Source: JADMJV01 sp964649085
GTDB taxonomy: Bacteria; Vulcanimicrobiota; Xenobia; Xenobiales; JADMJV01
DNA: 64,000 nt
Direction of reading: 5' to 3'
NCBI GenBank assembly: GCA_964649085.1
Contig: CAZYPN010000008.1
Span: 62,001 to 126,000, forward strand
A model generated the notes under the pieces. It ran no database searches and was not told where the DNA came from. It saw nothing but the letters and a program-made list of their open reading frames with translations. How positions within the stretch are numbered: position 1 is the stretch's first letter; every line of letters starts with the position of its first letter. Positions 1 to 8,313 of the stretch are shown piece after piece. The position numbers were made by a program, and so were the translations under genes.

Positions 1-43
1 CCGCCGAGCCAGGGAGGGGCTGCCGCGAAGAGAAGGGGCCGGT

Positions 44-1180
44 GTGAAGGCCACCTACCTGGACTACGCGGCCACGGCCCCGATGCGACCCGAGATCCGC
101 CTGCGGCTCGGTCACCTGCTCGAGCAACCTTTGGGCAATGCATCTTCTCTGCACCGTCACGGCCGCCAGGCCCGCATGCTGCTCGAGCAGGCGCGGGAGG
201 ACATCGCTCGGGTTCTGGACCTGAAGGTCGAAGAGGTCATCTTCACGGCCGGTGCCACCGAAGCCAACAATCTGGCTCTACTGGGTTGGATGCGCCAACA
301 GCCGCCCGGCAGCCACCTGGTTCTTAGCGCCATCGAACACCCATCGGTCTGGGAGTGTGCCGAGCAGCTTGCCAGCGAAGGATATGCCGTCAGCCAGGCC
401 AGCGTCGACAAGCAAGGGCGGGTCGATCTGGAGCAGCTTGTGGCTCAATTGCAACCCCACACGCGGCTGGTATCGATGATGGCCGTCAACAACGAGGTTG
501 GCGTCGTCCTGCCCTGGGCGGAACTGGCGGCCCGCTTTCCCCCGGGCAGTCGGCCCTGGCTGCTGCACGTCGATGCCGTGCAGAGCGCATGGGTGGGTTG
601 GCCCAAGCTGCCATCCGTCGACCTGATCACCCTTTCGGCCCACAAATTGGGCGGCCCCATCGGCAGCGGCTGCCTGCTGGTGAGGCAAGGACTGCGACTG
701 GCCCCTCAACAGCTCGGGGGCTCGCAGGAAGACCACCGTCGGGCCGGCACCTCCAACCCCCTGGCGGCGATTGGGCTGGCCTCGGCCCTGCAACTGGTTG
801 AACCTCAGGAGGCTGAACGCCTGAGGGGCCTGCAGCACTTCCTTGAGAGCCAGTTGCTGCAGCTGCCCGGGGCCCATCTGCTGGGAGCCGGGGCCCACCG
901 CAGCCCCCACATCTCGGCCTGGACCTTCGCGGGCGTGGATGCCGAACCGCTGCTGGTGCTGCTCGATCTGGCGGGCATCTCGGCCTCTTCGGGTTCGGCC
1001 TGTTCTTCGCACAGCCTCGAGCCCTCGCGGGTGGTGGCCGCCATGGGGTATCCTGCCGAGCAATGCCGTGGGCTGATTCGCTTTTCGCTGGGTCACGCCA
1101 CCTCCGAGGACGACCTTCACCACTTGCTGGAGCGACTTCCGACAATGCTTCAACAAGTACGCCAGCGGAGCTCGCGATGA
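44..1180 (+). CDS. cysteine desulfurase, NifS/IscS class V aminotransferase
   Basis: This 378-aa PLP enzyme should take sulfur from L-cysteine as an enzyme persulfide for Fe-S cluster or thio-cofactor assembly in the cytosol. The N-terminal LDYAATAP motif, TAGATEANN, the NNEVG block, the PLP lysine in SAHKLGG (Lys201) and the active-site cysteine in SSGSACSSHS (Cys320) are all present, and the length is normal for NifS/IscS. The GTG start follows a GAAGGGG ribosome-binding site. The stop overlaps the next gene in an ATGA, so the two are translationally coupled. The pairing with a response regulator gives no clue to the sulfur acceptor, and no scaffold gene is nearby, so NifS, IscS and SufS roles cannot be separated. 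Confidence 0.93.
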   Translation: MKATYLDYAATAPMRPEIRLRLGHLLEQPLGNASSLHRHGRQARMLLEQAREDIARVLDLKVEEVIFTAGATEANNLALLGWMRQQPPGSHLVLSAIEHPSVWECAEQLASEGYAVSQASVDKQGRVDLEQLVAQLQPHTRLVSMMAVNNEVGVVLPWAELAARFPPGSRPWLLHVDAVQSAWVGWPKLPSVDLITLSAHKLGGPIGSGCLLVRQGLRLAPQQLGGSQEDHRRAGTSNPLAAIGLASALQLVEPQEAERLRGLQHFLESQLLQLPGAHLLGAGAHRSPHISAWTFAGVDAEPLLVLLDLAGISASSGSACSSHSLEPSRVVAAMGYPAEQCRGLIRFSLGHATSEDDLHHLLERLPTMLQQVRQRSSR

Positions 1181-1848
1181 GCCGCACGATTCTGGTTGCC
1201 GACGATGACGAATCGATCCGCGACACGCTGGAGACCCTCTTCGAACTGGAAGGCTACGAGGTGCGATTGGCTGTCGACGGACGCAGCGCACTCGAGCAGG
1301 CCCGTCGTCCCCCAACCGTCGACCTGATTGTTCTCGATTGGATGATGCCGGAAATGGATGGCATCGAAGTGTGTATGGAACTGCGACGGTTCTGCGAGGT
1401 GCCCATTTTAATGCTCACGGCCCGTGGCGAACTGGAATCCAAAGTGGTGGGTCTCGATTCGGGCGCCGATGACTACCTTCCCAAGCCCTTCAAAACCAAG
1501 GAATTGCTGGCACGGGTGCGAGCTTTGCTGCGACGCAGCCGCCCGGCCGACGGACAACGGCTCAGCTACGGCTCACTGAGCCTCGATCCGGCCTGCCGAT
1601 CCTGTCGCTGGCAGGACCGTCAGGTGATGCTCACGGCCCTGGAGTTTCAGTTGCTACGTTTTCTGGTCGAACACGCGGGCCAGGTATTCTCCAAAGAACA
1701 GCTGCTCAACCAGGTTTGGGGCTGGCATGAAGCGGCCAACCTCAACGTGGTCGAGGTCCACATCAGCGGGTTGCGCCAGAAGCTAGGCCAGGGGGCCCGC
1801 GACCTGATTCGCACCGTACGGGGGTTGGGCTACACGCTGGGTGGCTAA
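1177..1848 (+). CDS. OmpR/PhoB-family response regulator
   Basis: The 223-aa protein has a receiver domain (about residues 4-118) with the acidic pocket DDDE, phospho-acceptor Asp54 in VLDWMMPEMDG and the conserved lysine in YLPKPF. A C-terminal winged-helix DNA-binding domain follows, with the typical VFSKEQLLNQVWG, VVEVHISGLRQKLG and IRTVRGLGYTL blocks. It should be a phosphorylation-controlled transcription factor. It starts within the stop of the desulfurase gene (ATGA overlap). No histidine kinase lies next to it in this window, so it is either an orphan or its kinase is elsewhere. Confidence 0.92.
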   Translation: MSRTILVADDDESIRDTLETLFELEGYEVRLAVDGRSALEQARRPPTVDLIVLDWMMPEMDGIEVCMELRRFCEVPILMLTARGELESKVVGLDSGADDYLPKPFKTKELLARVRALLRRSRPADGQRLSYGSLSLDPACRSCRWQDRQVMLTALEFQLLRFLVEHAGQVFSKEQLLNQVWGWHEAANLNVVEVHISGLRQKLGQGARDLIRTVRGLGYTLGG

Positions 1849-1853
1849 AGGTG

Positions 1854-2252
1854 CTACTGCTTGGCGGCCCGCAGCGCCCTTTCCACTTCGGCCTCGATAC
1901 GACTCACTCGCTCGGGAAAACGCCCATCCGCCTCGACCACAAACATCTTTTGAACATCGCCGTAGGTGTATTTGAGAAAGCGGGTCTTGGGGGCGGACTT
2001 CTGGGCGTGCTGCTCGGCCAGTTCGGGGTCGGCCAGCAACATTTGCAGGGCCTGCAAATAGTCCTGATTCACCACCCCCGTCACTTCTCGGGTCTTGGCG
2101 CCCAGGTTTTCCCGCCAGATATCTCCGCTCGAGGAAACGGTGTAGGCTTCGCCCTGTCCACCCTCGCGAGTGCCCAACGACACTTCCCATTTGGGTCCCT
2201 GGGCCCAGGCCAGAGAAGTCATCATCCAGAGGGCAAGAATTGTGCGTATCAT
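1854..2252 (-). CDS. small secreted protein of unknown function
   Basis: This 132-aa protein begins with a plausible signal peptide (MIRTILALWMMTSLAWA, cleavage expected near AWA-QG). The mature part is short and mixed-charge, with no motif I recognise. It is the last gene of a minus-strand run that starts near position 7310, and it is separated from the TPR/thioredoxin-like gene upstream by a small hairpin. The stop lies five bases from the convergent response-regulator gene. Function is unknown; location in the periplasm or outside the cell is inferred from the leader only. Confidence 0.7.
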   Translation of the reverse strand: MIRTILALWMMTSLAWAQGPKWEVSLGTREGGQGEAYTVSSSGDIWRENLGAKTREVTGVVNQDYLQALQMLLADPELAEQHAQKSAPKTRFLKYTYGDVQKMFVVEADGRFPERVSRIEAEVERALRAAKQ

Positions 2253-2275
2253 CGTTGCTCACGTACCTTTCAGAA

Positions 2276-2293
2276 CCGGGAACCGCTTCCCGG
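2276..2293 (-). terminator. short hairpin between two minus-strand genes
   Basis: A perfect 7-bp inverted repeat (CCGGGAA / TTCCCGG, 4-base loop) lies between the stop at 2300 and the start at 2252. On the minus strand only a weak T-rich stretch follows, so this may be a leaky terminator or an mRNA-stabilising stem rather than a full stop. Confidence 0.35.
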
Positions 2294-2299
2294 GAAGAT

Positions 2300-3883
2300 T
2301 CAGGGCTGACGCCCCATCATGGCGTCGAGGGCTCGTTGAACCTGCTCGACACCCGCAACTCCCTGACCTTGAGCAGCGATGTAGCCATCGAGATCGACCA
2401 CCAGAACGGTGGGCATCTGCTCGGGAGTCAACCCGTAACGCCGGGCCACCGATCCGTCGTCGAACAGACGGGCATAGGTGGCGGGCAGAGTCATCATCTG
2501 GCTCAAGGCCTGATTCTTCTTGTCCATATTGGTATGAATGACGGCAAAGCCGATTTCAGAAGGATAGCGCGCCCCCAGCATGCTGAGAGCGTTCATGGTG
2601 GCCTGATTGTCGGCGTCGTCGACCTTCCAGAACATCAGCAGTACGGGACGGCGATGAAAATGTTGAAACGAACGCCAGAAGCGGTTGTTCTGGTCGCGCA
2701 GAGCAAAACTGCGGGCGGCGGCGCGCGAAGGCAAGAGCGACTGCAGCGCCGACGCCTGCGGCTCACCCGTTTGGGCAAGGTCCAGCGTAAGAATTTGCTC
2801 CTGCCCTGCCTCCAGATCCACGACCCGAGGCGGCTTGCCCGTTCCCATGAGCTTTAACTTGTGCTTGCCAGGAGTCAGAAACAACCCCAGTGGCGTGGCA
2901 CCGACGGGCTTTTGGTCCAGCCACACGCGTTGTCCCACCTCGCCCGTGATCAGAACCGCCGCGGAGGTGCCGGGTGCGCTCTCGCCCCAGGCCAGCCCCA
3001 GCTCTTTGGAAGCCGCGTCGGCATTGCCGGAGTGGCGGTGCAGAGCCGCCATCCAAAGGTGCACCGAGGCGAAATCCGGCCGCAGGTCGCGTGCTTTGAC
3101 CACCTGGGCCATAGCCTCTTCGAGCTGGCCCGAACGCAGCATGATCTCGGCCTGACGCAGGTAGAGATCGATATAGGGCGGATTTCCCGCCTGGGCTTTG
3201 CGCAGTTGGGCGGCGGCTTCCTTCAGTTTGCCGAGATCGGCCAGTATCAGTGCCAGGTAATGGCGTACCACCGGCTCTTTAGGCAACTTGGCCACGGCCG
3301 TATTCATCGCCGCCAGCGCCTCTTTGAGCTTGCCCGACTGGTAGAGCTTATGGGCCTCCATGAAACGAGCGGTTCCCGAGGTCGGCACGCGATTGGCCAG
3401 CGACTGCCAGATGCTCAGGCCGGCCCCCTCGTTGCCGCGATAGAACTCGAGTTGCCCCCTGGAAAAGCGCAAAATGAGCGACTGGGGCTGATTTGGATAG
3501 AGCGACTCGTGGGCCGCCAGCAGCCCGATAGCCTCGGCGAACTCCAGTTCTTTGGTCTGCTCGACGGCCAGCTTGCCCACCGCCAAAAGCAGATTGTTCT
3601 GAGCCGCCGGGTGGCCCGCTTCGAAACTCAAGGCCTGCTTGAATTGAAGAATGGCTTTTTCGTAGCGCCCGTCCAGGTAACAGGCATAGCCCAGCGCGTT
3701 GTGAGCATCGGCTCGACCGGGAAAAAGATAGATCAGCTTCTCGAAATGACGAATGGCCGAGCCATAGTCTTTCTTGGCCAGAGCCGAGTCGCCGCGCTTC
3801 TTGACTTCCTGATAGGACGGATCAGCCCAGGCACCGACCACCAGAGCCAGCCCCAGCAGTGCAGTGAAACACCTTTTGAGCAT
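2300..3883 (-). CDS. secreted TPR protein with PEGA and thioredoxin-like domains
   Basis: The 527-aa product has a signal peptide (MLKRCFTALLGLALVVGAWA), then about eight TPR units (roughly residues 20-300). A PEGA-type beta domain follows (VLITGEVGQRVWLDQKPVG...PGKHKLKL), and then a thioredoxin-like domain to the C-terminus. The redox motif is absent: the usual position after the first beta strand reads FWKVDDADN, with no CxxC, so it is probably not a disulfide enzyme. The start at 3883 is fixed by AGGAGG seven bases upstream (plus-strand 3888-3893). An in-frame ATG at 3913 would overlap the preceding gene. The domain mix suggests an envelope protein-protein interaction role. Confidence 0.8.
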   Translation of the reverse strand: MLKRCFTALLGLALVVGAWADPSYQEVKKRGDSALAKKDYGSAIRHFEKLIYLFPGRADAHNALGYACYLDGRYEKAILQFKQALSFEAGHPAAQNNLLLAVGKLAVEQTKELEFAEAIGLLAAHESLYPNQPQSLILRFSRGQLEFYRGNEGAGLSIWQSLANRVPTSGTARFMEAHKLYQSGKLKEALAAMNTAVAKLPKEPVVRHYLALILADLGKLKEAAAQLRKAQAGNPPYIDLYLRQAEIMLRSGQLEEAMAQVVKARDLRPDFASVHLWMAALHRHSGNADAASKELGLAWGESAPGTSAAVLITGEVGQRVWLDQKPVGATPLGLFLTPGKHKLKLMGTGKPPRVVDLEAGQEQILTLDLAQTGEPQASALQSLLPSRAAARSFALRDQNNRFWRSFQHFHRRPVLLMFWKVDDADNQATMNALSMLGARYPSEIGFAVIHTNMDKKNQALSQMMTLPATYARLFDDGSVARRYGLTPEQMPTVLVVDLDGYIAAQGQGVAGVEQVQRALDAMMGRQP

Positions 3884-3891
3884 AGAGCCTC

Positions 3892-4683
3892 CTACATGTC
3901 GCTGTGCTTCCACCAGCTATAGTAATCGCGCTGCAGCACTTCCTGAGTGGGCATAGGATAGTGCTTCAGCTGGTCCTGAGAACATACGAAGAATCCGTTG
4001 CTGATTCGAGAGTAGCTCAGCCGATCAAAAATCGACTGAATGCCAATGCTCTTGGTACGAGGCAGGGGGTCGGCCTTGAGGGCTTCGAGCACCTGAGCCA
4101 GCTTTTGCGGATGCACACCTGGAATAGGAGCGGCCAGGAAGGGGTTGGCACTCCAATCGGTCAGGAAGCGATCGACATCCAGATCGATCTGGGCGTAGAA
4201 CAGCTTGGGACAGCCTCGTGGGTTGCCCGGAGTTGTCAGGTATTGGCCCAGAGCCGAATGATCGTAGCTACTGGCTACCAGGAGCTGGATAGGGTTGAGT
4301 TCCTGGACGATCATGATGCGCGAATTGGTAGGATTGGGCGAAGGCGTCTGCGGCTCAATTTTGAGTACGTCTCCGTTGACCGTGCAACAGAACAACGGAC
4401 CGAGACTGTCGATCGAAAGGTGCTCGAGCACGCGGTACGAGCTGATGAACTTGGTCATCTTCGGGCTGCCGTCAGGGTGTTCCCGAGTTTGCTCGAGGTA
4501 CTCTTCAATGGGAAGCTCGGGGGTTCTGAAGTTGATGTCCACCTCGATGAACAGCATCTTGCCAGAGTAGTATCGGGCCGAACCCACCGAGTAGTAGCGC
4601 CCGAAGTCGGCCGGAGCCAGTTGCGATGCCACCAGGGCGAAATTCGGATACATAATGGCGTAAAGATGCTTCTGGTAGCTCAA
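3892..4683 (-). CDS. conserved-looking protein of unknown function, 263 aa
   Basis: I do not recognise this protein. It has no signal peptide or membrane helix and is rich in aromatic residues, ending in YYSWWKHSDM. The TTG start is one base after the stop of the previous gene, and eight bases separate its own stop from the next start, so it is inside an operon. An ATG ten codons in (4653) is an alternative start. The neighbours are a GGCT-like protein upstream and the TPR-PEGA-thioredoxin protein downstream, which says little about role. Confidence 0.7.
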   Translation of the reverse strand: MSYQKHLYAIMYPNFALVASQLAPADFGRYYSVGSARYYSGKMLFIEVDINFRTPELPIEEYLEQTREHPDGSPKMTKFISSYRVLEHLSIDSLGPLFCCTVNGDVLKIEPQTPSPNPTNSRIMIVQELNPIQLLVASSYDHSALGQYLTTPGNPRGCPKLFYAQIDLDVDRFLTDWSANPFLAAPIPGVHPQKLAQVLEALKADPLPRTKSIGIQSIFDRLSYSRISNGFFVCSQDQLKHYPMPTQEVLQRDYYSWWKHSDM

Positions 4684-4684
4684 A

Positions 4685-5083
4685 TCAGGACTCCCTTTGG
4701 TTCTCAGTTGCTAGTGCTTGTGCAGAAGGGTGCAACACCGAAGCAGTTTCCTCCTGCAGAGCCCAGGAGAGAGAGGGGCCACCCACCATCGTCCAGGCCT
4801 CAACGACGCCGTCTTCGGTCTCGATTTCCACGCGCTGGCGCCGATAATAGCCCTGGGACACACCGAATTCGTCATCCAACAACCAATCGTCGCCCAACCT
4901 GAGGTCCATGAGCAAACCTTTTACCTCGCCACCCACCTGAGCCACCAGGTGGGGATAACCCTGAGCCGGCAGCAGACTGTAATCCTTGAGCACGGCCTCG
5001 GCCCCCTGGCGTGGGCGTCCCAGAACCCGGGCCAGGAAGTCCTCGCTGTCGAAAGGCGGATAAGTAAACCAATGGTCGCTCAC
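4685..5083 (-). CDS. AIG2/gamma-glutamylcyclotransferase-like protein
   Basis: The 132-aa protein fits the small AIG2/GGCT fold. It has a hydrophobic beta segment, YPHLVAQVGGEVKGLLMDL, then the family acidic position in LDDEFG (candidate catalytic Glu), then GYYRRQRVEIETEDG and a VEAWTM strand. Members cyclise gamma-glutamyl amines or peptides, but substrate varies widely. The usual N-terminal YGTL loop is replaced by FTYPPF. I chose the GTG at 5083 because it follows the upstream stop (5085) directly; the longer open frame reads back into the previous gene. Confidence 0.6.
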   Translation of the reverse strand: MSDHWFTYPPFDSEDFLARVLGRPRQGAEAVLKDYSLLPAQGYPHLVAQVGGEVKGLLMDLRLGDDWLLDDEFGVSQGYYRRQRVEIETEDGVVEAWTMVGGPSLSWALQEETASVLHPSAQALATENQRES

Positions 5084-5084
5084 C

Positions 5085-6284
5085 TCAATGCGCTCCCTGC
5101 AAAAACTCCCAGGGGGTGCGCAATCCCTGACCCAGCACGAACCACCAGGTCTGTTGCAAATGCGCCTTGGGATGAGAGGGCAGCATGGGTCGCGACTGGT
5201 GAGCGCCAAAGTCCACTTTGAAGAGCTGATCGTCACCCATTTCCTCGCCCACATAGGCGGCCAGGTTTCCCCTGGGCGACACGGCCAGATCGCGGGTTCG
5301 CGGATGGTCCCAACCATCGGCCGTCAACTTGTTGGCCTCCAGGGTATGAGGGTCAAACTGATAGACATGCTTCTTCTCCAGCAGCAGAAAGTAATCTGCG
5401 CCTCTCGGCCAGAAGGGTTGATAGTCGCGGGACTGGTCGCCAGCGCTGAGTCGGCTGTACTCGTCATTGTAGATATTGTAATAGGCATACAGGTCGCAGC
5501 CCTTTTCGCTGTGAATTGCGGCCACAAAGCCCGAGGAATCGGAAGACCAGCAACCACGGATACCGTTGCAAGCAAGTCGCAAGCCGCTCCAGCGGAGATG
5601 GTTCTCCTGCTGATCAAAAAACCACAGAGTGCGTTCGCCACTGTCGCCCATCAACATGCACAGAGCCAGCCAGCGGCTGTTTAAGGAAGGCCAGGCTTTT
5701 TCCACCGACAGTCTTTCGGTTTCGAAGGGAATGGTCACCAGCGACTCGAGGCGCTCCTCACCAGGGCTCCAGGCCAGCACCGTCAGCGACTCGGGCAGCT
5801 CGCCTGCACTTCCCGTCTGGGCATAGCGCTGAAACAGGACTTTGCCGCCACGAACCCCGATGAACTGGATGTCCTTGGCCTCGAATCGGATATCCTTCTG
5901 ATTTCCCGTGCCGACTTCCACCACCAGCACCCGAGGGCTGCCCCCCTGAACCGAGCGCAACAGCAAACGTCGGTCGTCATCGAGCCACCCCTCGAGCTTC
6001 CAATCGCCAGCTTCCAGAGCGCACACCGGGAAACTCTCGCCGCTGACGCTCTCCACGCGCCACAGCGACCAGCTGGCATCCTTGGGTTCACGGGCCAGGT
6101 AGGCGACCTGCTCTTCATTCTCCGACCAGCAGGGCTGGGCCAACTTGGGGTAGGTCTGAGACTCGATCTCTTGCACCCGTTGGATCAGCCAGACAGAAAG
6201 GCCCAGAACCACGACAAAAAATACCCCCCAGAGGGCCGCCAATACTTTCAGTCGTCTTCTCGCGTCAGGATCGTAAGTAAACAA
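5085..6284 (-). CDS. membrane-anchored beta-propeller (TolB/WD40-like) protein
   Basis: The 399-aa protein has an N-terminal signal-anchor (about residues 14-35, AALWGVFFVVVLGLSVWLI) preceded by basic residues. A long extracytoplasmic region follows in which blade-like units recur, with phrases such as CWSENEEQVAYLA, CWSSDSSGFVAAI and LAVSPRGNLAAYVG. This is the pattern of TolB-type six-bladed propellers. It probably acts as a docking or sensing protein outside the membrane. The apparent TTG start at 6284 lacks a good ribosome site. It lies downstream of a perfect 11-bp hairpin that separates it from the previous gene. Confidence 0.7.
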   Translation of the reverse strand: MFTYDPDARRRLKVLAALWGVFFVVVLGLSVWLIQRVQEIESQTYPKLAQPCWSENEEQVAYLAREPKDASWSLWRVESVSGESFPVCALEAGDWKLEGWLDDDRRLLLRSVQGGSPRVLVVEVGTGNQKDIRFEAKDIQFIGVRGGKVLFQRYAQTGSAGELPESLTVLAWSPGEERLESLVTIPFETERLSVEKAWPSLNSRWLALCMLMGDSGERTLWFFDQQENHLRWSGLRLACNGIRGCWSSDSSGFVAAIHSEKGCDLYAYYNIYNDEYSRLSAGDQSRDYQPFWPRGADYFLLLEKKHVYQFDPHTLEANKLTADGWDHPRTRDLAVSPRGNLAAYVGEEMGDDQLFKVDFGAHQSRPMLPSHPKAHLQQTWWFVLGQGLRTPWEFLQGAH

Positions 6285-6301
6285 GGAAACAGGCCTGGTC
6301 G

Positions 6302-6329
6302 GGGTGTTCGAACCACAATTCGAACACCC
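6302..6329 (-). terminator. perfect 11-bp inverted repeat between genes
   Basis: GGGTGTTCGAA and its exact complement flank a 6-base loop in the 54-base gap between the secreted protein (stop 6339) and the propeller gene (start 6284). There is no clean T-run on the minus strand, so it may be a partial terminator, an mRNA stabiliser or an operator. Confidence 0.5.
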
Positions 6330-6338
6330 TTCCTCCAG

Positions 6339-7310
6339 CTAGCGCATCGGCAACCGCAGGCCTCGCAGGTGCACCAGTCGACTGGGAATGCGGCTGTCTT
6401 CCATGTTGTTGTCGCACACGATGGCCGCTTCATATTCGTCTTTGGTTTTGGACGGGCGAATCGCCAGTCCGGTGCCTCGATTGCCCGAGGCCAGATCCTT
6501 TTGCACCAACTTGGCCGGCGTATTGCCGCCCCGCATAAACCACAGCTGATTGTGCCCGAAGGTCTTGCCCTCGTTGGCCTGGGCGCTGAGCAGCAGAACC
6601 AGCCCGCGGTCTGGCAGATAGGCGATGTCCTGCAGGTCATAGGGCGTATTGGTAATGCTGTCCACCGTCGGCTTGAGGCCGGTGGTGACGAACTTCAACT
6701 CGAGGTCTTCGGAACGGGCCAAAAACTTGTCCAGAGCCCCCTCCAGCAACACCACGCTGCCATCCGGCGACAGCGTTTTGTCCATCGCCACGAAGAGCCG
6801 ATTGTGCTTGGGATCCATGGCGATTCCGGTGATTTCGCCGGTGGTGCTGGTCGACTCGCCGTAGTAGCCGCTGGCCCTCAAGGCCCGGTCGGGACGATAA
6901 TTTTCCTTACCCGACTGCGGGTTGATGCGATCTCGCTGCAGCAGCACCTTGTGCATCACCGATCGATTCTCGACGAAGCGGGGGTGATTCTTCACGTGGT
7001 AGTGGCTACCGCTGACGAAGTATTCATCATCTTTGTAATGACAGAGAGCGCTGAAGTTGGCCTCTCCAAGCTTCTGGGGGTGCTCCAGGAACTGAAACCG
7101 TCGACCCTGCACATCGAAAAGATGAAACACCGTATAGCGTCGGTCACAGAGGAACACCAGATCGTTGATCCAGCAAGCGCCGGTCGGTCCAAAATCCTCG
7201 AGCAGACCCATGTCTCCGCGCATATCGTAGACCTTCTGGGAAAACTCCTCGGCCGGGGCGGCCCCCAGCAATCCGGCCAGCAACGCCAGCGAAGCAACAA
7301 TTTTTTTCAT
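6339..7310 (-). CDS. secreted propeller-like protein, phytase-esterase-like
   Basis: The 323-aa protein starts with a clear signal peptide (MKKIVASLALLAGLLGAAPA-EE). The mature part has repeated strand-rich units such as TGACWINDLVFLCDRR, GEITGIAMDPKHNRLFVAMD and YDLQDIAYLPDRGLVLLLS. These are typical of soluble beta-propellers annotated as esterase-like activity of phytase. No catalytic residue can be assigned by eye. GAGG precedes the ATG at a good distance, and a TATCCT -10-like box lies 18 bases upstream of the start. It is the first gene of the minus-strand run ending at 1854 and is divergent from an alpha/beta hydrolase. Confidence 0.65.
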   Translation of the reverse strand: MKKIVASLALLAGLLGAAPAEEFSQKVYDMRGDMGLLEDFGPTGACWINDLVFLCDRRYTVFHLFDVQGRRFQFLEHPQKLGEANFSALCHYKDDEYFVSGSHYHVKNHPRFVENRSVMHKVLLQRDRINPQSGKENYRPDRALRASGYYGESTSTTGEITGIAMDPKHNRLFVAMDKTLSPDGSVVLLEGALDKFLARSEDLELKFVTTGLKPTVDSITNTPYDLQDIAYLPDRGLVLLLSAQANEGKTFGHNQLWFMRGGNTPAKLVQKDLASGNRGTGLAIRPSKTKDEYEAAIVCDNNMEDSRIPSRLVHLRGLRLPMR

Positions 7311-7425
7311 CAGACAGACCTCGTTCGCAGGATATTTGAAAATTATTCCATCGACTCAGGAGTTCCTGCCCGCCAACACCCCCACTGCCGCAAGGTTTCC
7401 TGAACGATGCAGCCAAGCAGTCCGG

Positions 7426-8313
7426 GTGTGGATTCGTGCGTTGCTGATATGTCTGGCCCTGAGCCTTTGTCCTACCGCTACCGAGCTGGTGCGCGACGAA
7501 CCGCTGGGCAAGCAAAAAGGGGTCGAAGTGCGGCGCTGGTTCTATCGCAGCCACCGCTATCTGGTGAGAGGGCTGCTGTTTGTGCCACCGACGCCCGCAG
7601 GCACGCGACGACCGGTGGTCGTGTTCTGCCACGACGGCACCTCGGGCATCTCTCGCGAACACCGACTCTCGTCGCTGCGACTGGCCCAGGCCGGCTACGT
7701 GGTGTTTTCCCCGAGCTATCGAGGCGAGGACGGCTCAGAGGGAATGGTCGAGGTGGCCAAGGGCGAGGTCGACGACGTACTGCACAGCCTGAAGCTGTTC
7801 GCCAGCGTTCCCGAGGCCGACAGTCAGCGGGTAGCCCTGGTGGGGGCCTCTCACGGAGCCCTGATTTCGGTGCTGGCCGCCGCCCGCAACCCCAATATCA
7901 AGGCCGTGGTCGTGGCCTACGGAGTGATGGACATCTATCGCTGGTGGGACTACTTGACCGCCGCCAACAAACTGGGCAGTGACGCCCTGACCCGTCGCAC
8001 CTACGGACGGGGACCCCAGCATCGCCCCGAGTCTTTTGCGATTCGCAATGCGGTCTCGGTGGCGCCCCGTTTGAACTGTCCGGTGCTGGTATTGCAGGGA
8101 AAAAAGGACGACATTGTGCCCTACCAACAGGCCCTGTTTTTCCAAAAGGCGATGGAGCAAGCCGGCAAGCGCTGTCAGGTCGAACTCTACCCCGATTGCC
8201 TGCACGGCTTTCTGGTGTACGCCCCCTATCTTAGCGATGTCGAACCCGAAGAGCGTAGCCAGACCGAGCAGAGCTGGAAGACCCTGCTGCGCTTTCTGGA
8301 AGAAAACGTTTGA
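7426..8313 (+). CDS. secreted alpha/beta hydrolase, S9/dienelactone-hydrolase type
   Basis: The protein (295 aa from this start) has the hydrolase-fold signatures: VVVFCHDGTSG for the oxyanion strand, nucleophile Ser142 in VGASHGAL, an acid in GKKDDIVPYQQ and the final histidine in CLHGFLVY. It probably hydrolyses an ester or short peptide. I prefer the GTG at 7426 because it gives a signal-peptide-like start (MWIRALLICLALSLCP) and leaves room for divergent promoters. The open frame extends to a TTG at 7336, which would add 30 polar residues. The stop abuts the convergent S51-like gene. Confidence 0.8.
   Translation: MWIRALLICLALSLCPTATELVRDEPLGKQKGVEVRRWFYRSHRYLVRGLLFVPPTPAGTRRPVVVFCHDGTSGISREHRLSSLRLAQAGYVVFSPSYRGEDGSEGMVEVAKGEVDDVLHSLKLFASVPEADSQRVALVGASHGALISVLAAARNPNIKAVVVAYGVMDIYRWWDYLTAANKLGSDALTRRTYGRGPQHRPESFAIRNAVSVAPRLNCPVLVLQGKKDDIVPYQQALFFQKAMEQAGKRCQVELYPDCLHGFLVYAPYLSDVEPEERSQTEQSWKTLLRFLEENV

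Noticed and set aside
2861..3922. 353-codon plus-strand open frame
   Set aside because: Antisense to the TPR-PEGA-thioredoxin gene with its strong AGGAGG start; no homology seen.
6302..6329. tRNA T-arm-like TTCGAAC sequence
   Set aside because: It is a perfect palindrome without acceptor or anticodon arms, so not a tRNA.
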